From Fibrivirga algicola (GTDB taxonomy: Bacteria > Bacteroidota > Bacteroidia > Cytophagales > Spirosomataceae): 64,000 bases of DNA. Position 1 is the first letter of the stretch. Each line of letters opens with the position of its first letter. The translations under genes and the position numbers were made by a program. Location of the stretch: NCBI RefSeq assembly GCF_011742925.1, contig NZ_WAEL01000004.1:248001-312000 (forward strand), in the 5' to 3' direction. The notes under the pieces are model-generated. The model did not search any database, was not told the DNA's origin, and saw nothing but the letters and a program-made list of their open reading frames with translations. Shown here one piece after another: positions 53,837-63,000 of this stretch.

Positions 53837-54637
53837 TTATTTAATATCGCCGCGAATTTCGCCAGCCGGGAATGCTGGTGTATGCAAATTAGCGTAGTAA
53901 AATCCATTTAACAGGCTATCCACCCGGGTAGCTGTAGTTAAAGTGGCCGTTCCGATGATGGGCGACGCCAGACTGGCAAACGGAATTTCAACGCCGCCAG
54001 TACCGTTGGCCGCCGTAACCCGATGCAAGTGCCCGGCCGTTGGCGCCAGTCCCGAGTAGGTCACGGTATAGCTAAGTACCCGCGTAGCAGGATCTACAAC
54101 GCCGACAAACGTACCTGTGGCCGTTGAGGCGTTGGGGGTTGGCTTCTCCTGAGCGCCGGATAAAGTAGCGTCCAGTCGGATCGGGCCATCGACCCGGACA
54201 TTTCCCCTGATTTCACCACCCGGATAAGCCGCCGTGTGCAGGTTAGCATAGTAGAACCCGTTGATTAGACTGTCGACACGAGTATCTGTTGTCAGTGTAG
54301 TTGTACCTATGATTGGTGACCCCAGGCTGGCAAATGGAATTTCGACGGGACCATTGCCGTTAGCAGCGTTAATCCGGTGTAGGTGGCCAGCTACGGGTGT
54401 AAGCCCAGAATACGTTACCGTATAGCTAAGTACACGCGTGGCCCGGTCAAGCATTCCGACAAACGAACCTGTAGCCGCTGACACAACTGGTGTTGGTCGT
54501 TCAGCAGAACCGCTCAACGTAGCTACCAGCCGTATTTTTGCATCGTTTGGAAATAGGCGATGGTCATCGCAGGCCACAATCACACTAGCCAGAACTAACA
54601 AAGTTGCCAGCGAAAAAAGTACAGATTTGAGCGTCAT
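53837..54637 (-). CDS. Lipoprotein with two CHRD domains
   Basis: 266 residues. Lipoprotein signal MTLKSVLFSLATLLVLASVI then ACDD (Cys at about 23). Two tandem CHRD domains (about 36-150 and 152-266) are near identical in key segments: LSGSAERPTPVVSAATGSFV versus LSGAQEKPTPNASTATGTFV, and each ends in YANLHTAAYPGGEIRGNV or the equivalent. The recent internal duplication and the neighbouring single-domain paralogue suggest local gene amplification. Confidence 0.9.
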   Translation of the reverse strand: MTLKSVLFSLATLLVLASVIVACDDHRLFPNDAKIRLVATLSGSAERPTPVVSAATGSFVGMLDRATRVLSYTVTYSGLTPVAGHLHRINAANGNGPVEIPFASLGSPIIGTTTLTTDTRVDSLINGFYYANLHTAAYPGGEIRGNVRVDGPIRLDATLSGAQEKPTPNASTATGTFVGVVDPATRVLSYTVTYSGLAPTAGHLHRVTAANGTGGVEIPFASLASPIIGTATLTTATRVDSLLNGFYYANLHTPAFPAGEIRGDIK

Positions 54638-54752
54638 AATGAAGATGAGTTTTTACAGCTTTGACCCCAATGTACGTAGTTCTTAAGCCAAAGGATGCGT
54701 GACCTAAGGGTTATTTGTCAGCAATTTTACGGTGCGGTAGTTATTTTCTACT

Positions 54753-54786
54753 AAAAAAGGCGGTACTCATTGCTGAGACCGCCTTT
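54753..54786 (-). terminator. Intrinsic terminator of the third CHRD gene
   Basis: Stem AAAGGCGGT (54756-54764) with ACCGCCTTT (54778-54786), extended by CTCA/TGAG, followed on the minus strand by T6. It lies 33 bp after the stop of the gene at 54819-55490. Confidence 0.85.
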
Positions 54787-54818
54787 CACTACAAATTGCT
54801 TTTGATCTATGAAGCTGA

Positions 54819-55490
54819 TTAACGGGTTTGAATTATTCCGCTAACAGCACCACCAGGATTGGCCGAGGTACGTATGTTTATTCTATAAAGCCCTCTTACC
54901 ATACTGTCGGCCCGCGCTTGCGAAATAGTTGTAGTTCCACTAAACGGACTGGTTATTGGTACCGTCAGCGTGCTGCTACCGGGCAGGGTCGATGTACCGC
55001 TTATGGGTGTGCTGCCCGTGCCACTTCCCGGAGTGGTTGTAGTGCCGCTACCGGGGTTAGTACTCGTACCACTACCGGGATTGGTTACTGTGCCACTGCC
55101 TGGGTTTGTCACCGTGCCGCTGCCAGGATTCGAAATCGTTGTGGGGAACGTACCAGCCAGCAAAATACTAGTGGCGTAATTTGTGCCAGTCGTAGCAGTA
55201 CCTGACGTGCCCGTAGACGAGATTGGGTCGATTGTAATGCCCGTAGGCGTTACGTTAGCGTACGTTACGGTGTAGCTCAGTACCCCCGATCCCGACGTAA
55301 TGCTGCTGATACTCCCGCTGAATGTACCAGAACCCGTAGTTGCCGACCCTGAGGTGACCTGGTTGGTCAGGGTCGCTCCTACTTGCGTAGTGGGAATTGG
55401 CGCTGTAATCACGCCTTCGTTGCCATTCTTACAGGCATAAAATGCGTACGAACTGAGCAAACCCAGAACGATTAAGATTCCTTTTTTCAT
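54819..55490 (-). CDS. Degenerate CHRD-like lipoprotein with NPGSGT repeat insert
   Basis: 223 residues. Lipoprotein signal MKKGILIVLGLLSSYAFYAC. A CHRD-like beginning (GSGTFSGSISSITSGSGVLS, YTVTYANVTPT) and a CHRD-like end (ISQARADSMVRGLYRINIRT, then SANPGGAVSG) are separated by a low-complexity run (about 130-185) of 8-residue units such as NPGSGTVT, NPGSGTST and NPGSGTTT. The domain's GHLH and NLH histidines are absent. The DNA of the repeat is a minisatellite of 24-bp units (about 55030-55130). Third CHRD-type gene of the row. Confidence 0.78.
   Translation of the reverse strand: MKKGILIVLGLLSSYAFYACKNGNEGVITAPIPTTQVGATLTNQVTSGSATTGSGTFSGSISSITSGSGVLSYTVTYANVTPTGITIDPISSTGTSGTATTGTNYATSILLAGTFPTTISNPGSGTVTNPGSGTVTNPGSGTSTNPGSGTTTTPGSGTGSTPISGTSTLPGSSTLTVPITSPFSGTTTISQARADSMVRGLYRINIRTSANPGGAVSGIIQTR
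55030..55130. repeat. Minisatellite of about 24-bp units inside a CHRD-like gene
   Basis: Four or five tandem copies of a unit of about 24 bp; on the plus strand each copy contains GCCGCTACCGGG-like sequence with base variations, e.g. CCACTACCGGGATTGGTTAC. It encodes the NPGSGTxT repeats. Copies differ mostly at third positions, so the array is not freshly expanded, but it can vary in length by slippage. Confidence 0.65.
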
Positions 55491-55782
55491 AAGTTGATTC
55501 GACTTAGTTGGACAATAAATATTTATTCTACAGGCTTGCTATAGAAACCGATTATCTGTCAAACGCCCTTTTTGGAGCTACCTGGCACAAGATTGCCAAA
55601 ATTATGAGCCAATGGACCCTGTGTATGGACGCCTAACTGCCACTTATCCGGACTAGCCAACAGAATATTTCCAAGACGAATTAGAATCACCTAATTTTGG
55701 CGCACCAATCGGAATTCATTCCTGTAAATCGTTGGTTGTTTAAGAGAATCCCCTTATTCAGTAATCGTTATCTCTTTTTATT

Positions 55783-58050
55783 ATGGCTTTTGACTTAGAT
55801 ATGATTCAGCACGTGTACGCCCAACTAGGCGAACGTGTCGAAGCAGCCCGTCAGGCAGTGGGTAAACCACTGACGTTGTCGGAGAAAATTTTATACACGC
55901 ACCTCTCGGCAGGTTCGGCTACCCAGGCGTTCGAGCGGGGAAAAGCCTACGTCGACTTTGCACCCGACCGCGTAGCCATGCAGGATGCCACGGCTCAGAT
56001 GGCCCTGTTGCAGTTTATGCAGGCGGGTCGGCCACGCGTGGCTGTTCCATCGACGGTACACTGTGATCACCTGATCCAGGCTGAGATCGGTGCGACAACT
56101 GACTTAGCTACGGCCAATAGCAAGAACAAAGAGGTATACGATTTCCTGTCGTCCATTTCGAATAAATACGGCATCGGTTTCTGGAAGCCCGGCGCGGGTA
56201 TCATTCACCAGGTAGTGATTGAGAACTACGCGTTCCCCGGCGGTATGATGATTGGTACTGACTCGCATACGCCAAACGCGGGTGGTCTTGGTATGATCGC
56301 TATCGGTGTTGGTGGTGCAGACGCCTGCGACGTAATGGCAGGTCTGGCCTGGGAGCTGAAAATGCCTAAACTGATTGGGGTGAAACTGACCGGCAAACTG
56401 TCGGGTTGGGCATCTGCCAAAGATGTTATCCTGCGTGTAGCCGGTATCCTGACCGTAAAAGGTGGTACGGGCTGTATCGTTGAGTATTTTGGCGAAGGAG
56501 CCGAAAGCCTTTCTGCCACGGGTAAAGGCACGATCTGTAACATGGGCGCCGAGATCGGTGCAACCACATCGATCTTCGCGTATGACGAGAAAATGGCCGA
56601 TTACCTTCGGGCCACCAGCCGCGCCGACATCGCCGACGCCGCCGAAGCCGTGAAGCAGCACCTGCGCTCAGACGACGAAGTATATGCTGACCCGGCTACG
56701 TACTACGATCAGGTGATCGAAATCGATCTGAACACGCTGGAGCCGCACATCAACGGTCCCTTCACGCCCGATCTTGCCTGGCCGCTGTCGAACTTTGCCA
56801 AAGCCGTTAAAGAGAACAACTGGCCTGCCAAGCTGGACGTAGGTTTGATTGGTTCATGCACCAACTCGAGCTACGAAGACATGACCCGCGCCGCTTCGAT
56901 TGCGGCGCAGGCGGCTACGAAAAATCTGAAAACGAAATCCGAGTACACCGTGACGCCTGGTTCAGAACTGGTTCGGTTCACGGCCCAGCGCGATGGTCTA
57001 CTGACTACGTTCGAGAATATTGGTGGAGTAGTTCTGGCCAACGCCTGTGGACCCTGCATCGGGCAATGGGCCCGTCACATGGACGACCCAACCCGTAAGA
57101 ACTCGATCATCACCTCGTTCAACCGGAACTTCGCCAAGCGAAACGACGGTAACGCCAGCACACACGCCTTCGTGGCCTCGCCCGAAATCGTGACCGCCCT
57201 GGCCATCGCCGGTGACCTGACGTTCAACCCAATGACCGACACGCTGACCAATGAAGCCGGTGAGCAAGTCATGCTCGACGAGCCACAGGGCATCGAGCAG
57301 CCCGTACAGGGGTATGCCGTAGACGACGCGGGCTACCAGGCCCCGGCCGAAGACGGATCGACTGTACAGATTGCCGTATCGCCTTCATCGGACCGTCTGC
57401 AATTGCTGGAGTCGTTCCCGGTTTGGGAAGGTACCGACCTAAGCGGCCTGAAACTGCTGATCAAAGCGAAAGGCAAGTGTACGACCGACCATATTTCAAT
57501 GGCTGGTCCCTGGCTGAAATTCCGTGGTCACCTCGACAACATTTCGAACAACATGCTGATTGGTGCGGTGAACTTCTACACGGAGAAAACCAACGCCGTG
57601 AAGAACCAGCTGACCGGTGAATATGGCGAAGTACCGGCCGTACAACGTGCTTACAAAGCAGCGGGTATCGGTTCAGTAGTTGTTGGCGACGAAAATTACG
57701 GTGAAGGTTCATCACGTGAGCATGCCGCCATGGAGCCACGTTTCCTGGGTGTTCGCGCCATTTTAGTGCGTTCATTTGCTCGTATTCACGAAACCAACCT
57801 GAAAAAGCAGGGTATGCTGGCTCTAACGTTCGCCAACCCCGCCGACTATGACAAGGTACAGGAAGACGACAGCATCGACATCAATGGTCTGACAACCTTC
57901 GCGCCTGGGCAGCAACTGACTGTTGTGCTGCACCACGCCGATGGTACAACCGACGAGTTCCCGGTGAATCATACCTATAACCAGGGCCAGATTGAGTGGT
58001 TCAAAGCGGGCTCAGCTCTGAACCTGATCAAAATGCAGGTACAGGCGTAA
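55783..58050 (+). CDS. acn: Aconitate hydratase
   Basis: 755 residues, typical of the mitochondrial-type aconitase found in Bacteroidota. [4Fe-4S] ligands: Cys in [11 protein letters not shown] (about 364) and the pair in [11 protein letters not shown] (about 427-430). The swivel domain (about 580-755) contains [20 protein letters not shown]. Reaction: citrate to isocitrate in the TCA cycle. It is a single-gene unit with a terminator 30 bp downstream. There is a 292-bp gap upstream, and the start has an A/T-rich leader without Shine-Dalgarno. Confidence 0.97.
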   Translation: MAFDLDMIQHVYAQLGERVEAARQAVGKPLTLSEKILYTHLSAGSATQAFERGKAYVDFAPDRVAMQDATAQMALLQFMQAGRPRVAVPSTVHCDHLIQAEIGATTDLATANSKNKEVYDFLSSISNKYGIGFWKPGAGIIHQVVIENYAFPGGMMIGTDSHTPNAGGLGMIAIGVGGADACDVMAGLAWELKMPKLIGVKLTGKLSGWASAKDVILRVAGILTVKGGTGCIVEYFGEGAESLSATGKGTICNMGAEIGATTSIFAYDEKMADYLRATSRADIADAAEAVKQHLRSDDEVYADPATYYDQVIEIDLNTLEPHINGPFTPDLAWPLSNFAKAVKENNWPAKLDVGLIGSCTNSSYEDMTRAASIAAQAATKNLKTKSEYTVTPGSELVRFTAQRDGLLTTFENIGGVVLANACGPCIGQWARHMDDPTRKNSIITSFNRNFAKRNDGNASTHAFVASPEIVTALAIAGDLTFNPMTDTLTNEAGEQVMLDEPQGIEQPVQGYAVDDAGYQAPAEDGSTVQIAVSPSSDRLQLLESFPVWEGTDLSGLKLLIKAKGKCTTDHISMAGPWLKFRGHLDNISNNMLIGAVNFYTEKTNAVKNQLTGEYGEVPAVQRAYKAAGIGSVVVGDENYGEGSSREHAAMEPRFLGVRAILVRSFARIHETNLKKQGMLALTFANPADYDKVQEDDSIDINGLTTFAPGQQLTVVLHHADGTTDEFPVNHTYNQGQIEWFKAGSALNLIKMQVQA

Positions 58051-58080
58051 GGCCAGTATTGCGTTACCCAATTGGTTTAT

Positions 58081-58117
58081 AAACGCCCCGGTGGTCAATG
58101 GCCGCCGGGGCGTTTTG
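58081..58117 (+). terminator. Intrinsic terminator of the aconitase gene
   Basis: Stem AAACGCCCCGGTGGTC / GCCGCCGGGGCGTTT with an AATG loop and T4 after the stem; the arms include two G-U wobble pairs. It lies 30 bp after the stop codon. Confidence 0.88.
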
Positions 58118-58213
58118 CTTTACCGGGCATTACTTGCTCCCTATCTGGTATATATGGCGTAAATACAGCCGCCCCCACCCTGTTTACGGCACCAAACTTT
58201 GGGGCTGTGGCGT

Positions 58214-58221
58214 TACCTTTG
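58214..58221 (+). promoter_or_regulatory. -7 promoter element of hisC
   Basis: TACCTTTG at 58214-58221 is an exact TAnnTTTG, 27 bp before the hisC start. No TTG lies at 19-20 bp upstream (the nearest, 58199-58201, is at 12 bp), so only the -7 part is supported. Confidence 0.5.
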
Positions 58222-58247
58222 CTGAGTGACCAGTTCGCCTTCGTATT

Positions 58248-59315
58248 ATGTTTGATTTAGCTGCCGTTTTACGGCCACACATTGCTTCACTGACACCTTA
58301 TTCATCGGCCCGCGACGAGTACACGGGTACCGAAGGTGTATTTCTGGATGCCAACGAAAATGCCCTTGGTTCAACAACCCATTCGGGTCAGTATAACCGC
58401 TACCCTGATCCGCACCAGTCGGCCATAAAAGCCCGGTTGGCGCCGTTGAAAGGCGTACAGACCAGTCAGCTATTTTTGGGTAACGGCTCCGACGAGCCTA
58501 TCGATTTGCTGGTGCGCGCCACCTGCCGGCCGGGTATAGACAATGTGTTGCTGCTTCCGCCCACCTACGGCATGTACGAAGTATCGGCGCGCCTTAATGA
58601 TGTCACCGTTAAAAAGGTGCCCCTCACAACAGATTACCAGTTGGATTTGCCCGCCGTTCTGAGTGCCATCGATGCACAGACGAAGATTATCTGGATCTGT
58701 TCGCCCAACAATCCATCCGGCAACCTGCTCGATCCGGCCGATATTCGGGCGGTGATCGAAGCGGCCAAAACTGCCCTGGTCGTGGTTGATGAAGCTTACA
58801 TTGATTTTGCCGGACCGGGCTACTCGTCCTGGACAACGTACCTGGATACGTACCCGAACCTGGTTGTTTTGCAGACATTCTCTAAAGCGTGGGGACTTGC
58901 CGCCTTGCGGTTGGGTATGTGCTTTGCATCGGCCGAGCTAATCCGGGTGATGAACGTCATTAAGCCTCCTTACAATATCTCGGCACCTTCGCAGGCGCTG
59001 GCTCTCGAGGCACTGGAGCACGTTGCCGACAAAGAATCGATGGTGGCGCAGACTCTCACCGAACGCGACCGGCTGGCAACCCAGTTGGGTACGTTGCCCA
59101 ACGTGCAGCATATATTCCCATCAGATGCCAATTTCCTGCTTGTCCGATTCGACGAGGCCCAGGCCGTTTTTGAGCAACTCATTGATAGCAAAGTCATTGT
59201 TCGTGACCGATCGAGTGTGACGCGTTGCGAAGACTGCCTACGGATTACCGTTGGTACCGAAGCCGAGAACGAGCGACTGCTGGAAGTACTCCAGGCCATT
59301 GCTGTAGCTATCTAA
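58248..59315 (+). CDS. hisC: Histidinol-phosphate aminotransferase
   Basis: 355 residues. Class I/II aminotransferase with the PLP lysine in TFSKAWGLAALRLGM (about 211-225). VFLDANENALGSTTHSGQYN and NRYPDPHQ at the N-terminus, the DEAYIDFAG motif (Asp of the pyridine ring) and RFDEAQAVFEQLIDSKVIVR at the C-terminus match HisC. It converts imidazole acetol phosphate to histidinol phosphate with glutamate. It has its own -7 element and ends at a long hairpin, so it is a single-gene unit, separate from hisB. Confidence 0.95.
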   Translation: MFDLAAVLRPHIASLTPYSSARDEYTGTEGVFLDANENALGSTTHSGQYNRYPDPHQSAIKARLAPLKGVQTSQLFLGNGSDEPIDLLVRATCRPGIDNVLLLPPTYGMYEVSARLNDVTVKKVPLTTDYQLDLPAVLSAIDAQTKIIWICSPNNPSGNLLDPADIRAVIEAAKTALVVVDEAYIDFAGPGYSSWTTYLDTYPNLVVLQTFSKAWGLAALRLGMCFASAELIRVMNVIKPPYNISAPSQALALEALEHVADKESMVAQTLTERDRLATQLGTLPNVQHIFPSDANFLLVRFDEAQAVFEQLIDSKVIVRDRSSVTRCEDCLRITVGTEAENERLLEVLQAIAVAI

Positions 59316-59322
59316 CTTACGA

Positions 59323-59376
59323 AAGGCGGAGTTTAGTCCGCTTTCCAAGTGCCAAAAGCGGACTAAACTCCGCCTT
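59323..59376. repeat. Perfect 22-bp inverted repeat after hisC
   Basis: Arms 59323-59344 and 59355-59376 (begin AAGGCGGAGTTTAGTCCGC) with a 10-nt loop, 8 bp after the hisC stop codon. It may act as a terminator although only short T stretches follow. Confidence 0.8.
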
Positions 59377-59401
59377 ACCAACCTTCTGCCGTACCTGCTT
59401 T

Positions 59402-59935
59402 ATGCGTCGTATCAGCTTACTCATTGCTATTCTTACCGCCCTTGTTGCCATGCCAAGGCAAGCAGCGGCACAGTACAATAACTGGGCATTCGGTTTCCGC
59501 CTCGGCGAACCGTCGGGCGTGAACGTCCGTAAATATTTTGGCGAAAACCATGCTTTCGACCTTAACATAGGTACGTATGGTGGTTTGTACGGCAATAATC
59601 GCTCGTACCGGAGTGGGTATTACAAAACGATTGGCCTCAGTGTTCAAGGTCATTACCTGTGGCACGACCGGCTGTTTGGTAAAGATAACATCCGCGGATA
59701 CTACGGATTTGGTGGGCAGATCAATAGCCGGCGGTATTACCCTGATCGGTTTGCAGCAACAAACGATTACGAAACGGGCATTGCGCTTGGTGGGTCAGGT
59801 GTAGCTGGCCTGGAATACTTTGTCCCCAACAAGCAATATTCGTTCTTTCTGGAAACAGGTTTATACGCCGAAGTTCTACCCGCCCCCCTTTTCCTTAGTC
59901 TTAGTTCAGGAGTCGGTATCCGATTCAATTTGTAA
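59402..59935 (+). CDS. Small outer-membrane beta-barrel protein
   Basis: 177 residues from the ATG at 59402. An in-frame ATG at 59225 lies inside hisC and is rejected; the later start gives the signal peptide MRRISLLIAILTALVAMPRQ, cleavage near AAQ. Strands with NNWAFGFRLGEPSGVNVRKY, YYKTIGLSVQGHYLWHDRLF and FLETGLYAEVLPAPLFLSLS end in a terminal aromatic-like GIRFNL, as in 8-strand barrels. No enzymatic residues. Role unknown (structural or porin-like). Confidence 0.75.
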   Translation: MRRISLLIAILTALVAMPRQAAAQYNNWAFGFRLGEPSGVNVRKYFGENHAFDLNIGTYGGLYGNNRSYRSGYYKTIGLSVQGHYLWHDRLFGKDNIRGYYGFGGQINSRRYYPDRFAATNDYETGIALGGSGVAGLEYFVPNKQYSFFLETGLYAEVLPAPLFLSLSSGVGIRFNL

Positions 59936-59947
59936 TGGAGTTTTGAG

Positions 59948-60010
59948 TTTCAGCTTTCGCATGTGCTGCCTACTTCCGTTATGGAACGACAGCACATGCG
60001 AAAGCTGAAA
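59948..60010. repeat. Heptad-type long hairpin, complete copy 4
   Basis: Perfect 21-bp arms (59948-59968 and 59990-60010), loop 21 nt. Towards the loop the sequence reads GAGTTTC, AGCTTTC, then GCATGTGCTGCC (the first bases of GAGTTTC lie outside the perfect arm). It shares the GTGCTGCC core with copy 3. It lies between the barrel-protein stop and the helicase start, both plus strand. Confidence 0.8.
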
Positions 60011-60029
60011 TCTGAGGCTTAATTGATTC

Positions 60030-63000
60030 ATGTTCAACGTTTACAGTGCTTCTGCCGGGTCAGGCAAAACCTATACGCTTACCAAAGAGTACCTCAAATT
60101 AGCATTGGGGGAAGGTCGGGTGGTGAAGGTAACCGACACGTTTAAAGGCACGTATTTTCGGAACATCCTGGCCATTACGTTTACGAATGCGGCGGCCAAC
60201 GAAATGAAGGAGCGGATTTTGCGCGAAGTATCAGGTATTGCGCAAAATAACCCCAAATCAGATCGATTCCTGGCCGAACTAACTGCCGATCTAACTGAGC
60301 AATCACCTGATCATCCCGATTTTCCGGCCCTTACAGAAACCATCAGGGAACGCTGTAAACGGCTGTTCAAATCGATCCTGCACCGGTACTCCGACTTTTC
60401 GGTGACGACCATCGACTCGTTCACGCAGCGGCTCGTTATGGCGTTTACCGATGAGTTGGGCCTCCCCTATTCGTTTGAGGTCGAAATGGACACCGAGCGG
60501 GTACTGGAGGTAGCGGTCGATAACCTCATCGAGCGCGTAGGCACCGATGAGATGGCCGACATCACGACGATCCTGCACCAGATTTTTGAGGAGACGGCCC
60601 GCGAAGGCCGGAGCTGGAACCAGATCGCCGACGCCCTTCGCGAATTCGGAAACGTACTCACTTCCGACCAGCATTACGAAGCTGTTGGCCGCATTGCCGA
60701 CCTGACGCCCGGTCAGATTCGTACCGTCCGTGCACAGCTACGGGCTTTTGACGTGGAAGTTGCCAATCGCATTCAGGATCATGGTAAAACCGCCTGGTCG
60801 CTGATTACGGGTGCCGGATTAAGCGAGCAGGATTTCAACCGTAAATCAACGGGAATCGGTAATTTTTTCAAGTCGGTGGCACTTGGGGAGGTTGACAAGA
60901 AAATCAATAGCTACCATCTGGCAGCTGTTGACGAAAGCAACTGGTACAGTGCCAAAACTACACCCCTCCCTACACAAGCCGCCATCGATGGCCTCGCCGA
61001 CGCCCTCTGCGACTGTTTCAACGCCATCCGCGACGAGCGGGAGGCCACCACAAAGCTGCTGACGTTGTACAGGGCGATTGATCCGCACTTGCAGAAAATG
61101 GCCTTACTGAAGCAGATTCGCGATGAGTTTGTCGACCTGCTGCGTAAAGACAACCGGGTACACATTTCGGAATTCAACAAACGCATTAAAGCCATTGTAG
61201 AGACCGAACCGGTGCCGTTTCTGTTCGAACGACTTGGGAGCAAATACAACCACATTCTCATCGATGAATTTCAAGACACCTCGCAGCTTCAGTTTGCGAA
61301 CTTGATGCCGTTGATTGAAAACGCCTTGGGGAGCGGGTACTTCAACCTGGCTGTGGGCGATGGCAAACAGGCGATTTACCGATTCAGGGGTGGCGACATG
61401 GATCAGATTGTGGCGTTGCATCGGGGCAACCTGACTAAATTGCAGCGACTACACGGCCCCACTACCTGGACGGCCGAACGAATCGACGCGCTGAACGGAC
61501 AGCTGGTTCCGAAAACGCTCGACACAAACTGGCGATCGGCGCAACCCATCGTCGAATTCAATAATCAGTTTTTTGAGTTCGTTGCCCGCCAATACGCATC
61601 CGCAAATCAGCGTATCGACGAGGTGTATGATGCGCTAAAGCAGTTTCACCAGCAGCCCGCCCCCGGCGCCTCCGCGCTGGCGCATATTCAGGTCGACTTC
61701 ATCGGCGCCGACGATTTGGGCACCGATAGCAAAGTGGCTAATGAGATGGTGAAACTGACCATCGAACACATTCGGCAGGCAAAAGCGGATGGGTACACGT
61801 ATGGCGACATGGCCGTATTGACTCGCAGCCGTAAAAACGCCCAACTGGTCGCCAATGAGCTGAACCGGTTGGGAATTCCCCTTTCATCGGCCGATTCGCT
61901 ATCACTCCAGTTCTCAGAACCGGTCCGCCTGCTCATCGCCATGCTCACCATGCTGAGCCGCCCCGGTCAACCGCAGGTACGTTACGAGCTGCTGTATCTC
62001 TACCACAGTGTGGTACACAACTGCGTGCCCAACGATGCCCAAACGGAGGTGCTTCGTCAGGTAGCCAGTGCGCCGGACGAAGCACCTATTTTCGATTACC
62101 TGGCCAACGACGGGTATGACCTGAACCCCACCGGCCTGGTGCAGTTGAACGTGTATGAACTGGCCGAGAAGCTGGCGCACTGCTTCCACCTGTTCGACCG
62201 GCCACATGACCAGCCGTTTCTGTTCCGGTTCCTCGACGAAATTCTGACGTTTTCAAGCCGCGAGAGTGGGCATCTGGCCGATTTTCTGACGCATTGGGAA
62301 ACGGCCCGAACGAAAGTGTCGGTCAGCGAAGGGCTTACCACCGATGCCGTCACGATTCAGACGATCCACAAAGCAAAGGGGCTGGAATACCCCGTTGTCA
62401 TTATTCCCTTCGCCGACTGGACTGTTGACCCGAGTCATCGCGACACAATCTGGGTCGACCTGGCCACCGTAGACACAACACCCCTATCGGTAGCCTTGCC
62501 CGATGGCAGTCTCAGCAGGCTGATGAACGCACAGGTAGCGCTGACCAAACAGCTCGATGCAACCCCCGATGACGTCAGGGATCAGTACACCAATGAGATC
62601 AGCCGTACGTTCATCGAAAATATGAACCTGCTGTACGTTGCCTTTACCCGACCAACCGATCGGCTTTATATCATCTCTGAACGGAAAGAATTTACGACCC
62701 AACGCGGGCAAGCCACAGCCGCATACTGGCTCTACAGCTTCCTGACCAGCTCAGATTCCGCCAGACTGTCTGACTGTTGCTGGGAAGATGGCCGACACCA
62801 GTACATTCTCGTTCCGGGCACTGGTCCGCGGGCAACAAACCAGCATACGGGAAGCGACGACCAGTCCAACGAAAAACAGGACATTGACCTACAGGTTATC
62901 AAAAGTGGCTCGCGTGGACAGAATATGCAGTTGCGCCGTATGGCCGAGCGTGTTTTTGACACCCGTACCTTTGAACAAAACCGCGAACGTGACCGCAAGC

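Noticed and set aside
54990-55140. CRISPR-like array
   Set aside because: The repeats are contiguous 24-bp coding units without spacers and stay in frame, so they are a minisatellite.
58072-58260. Short open frame on the plus strand
   Set aside because: Contains the aconitase terminator and the hisC -7 element; not credible as a protein gene.
59225-59401. Extended N-terminus for the small barrel protein
   Set aside because: The extension lies inside hisC and the 22-bp hairpin; the start at 59402 gives a proper signal peptide.
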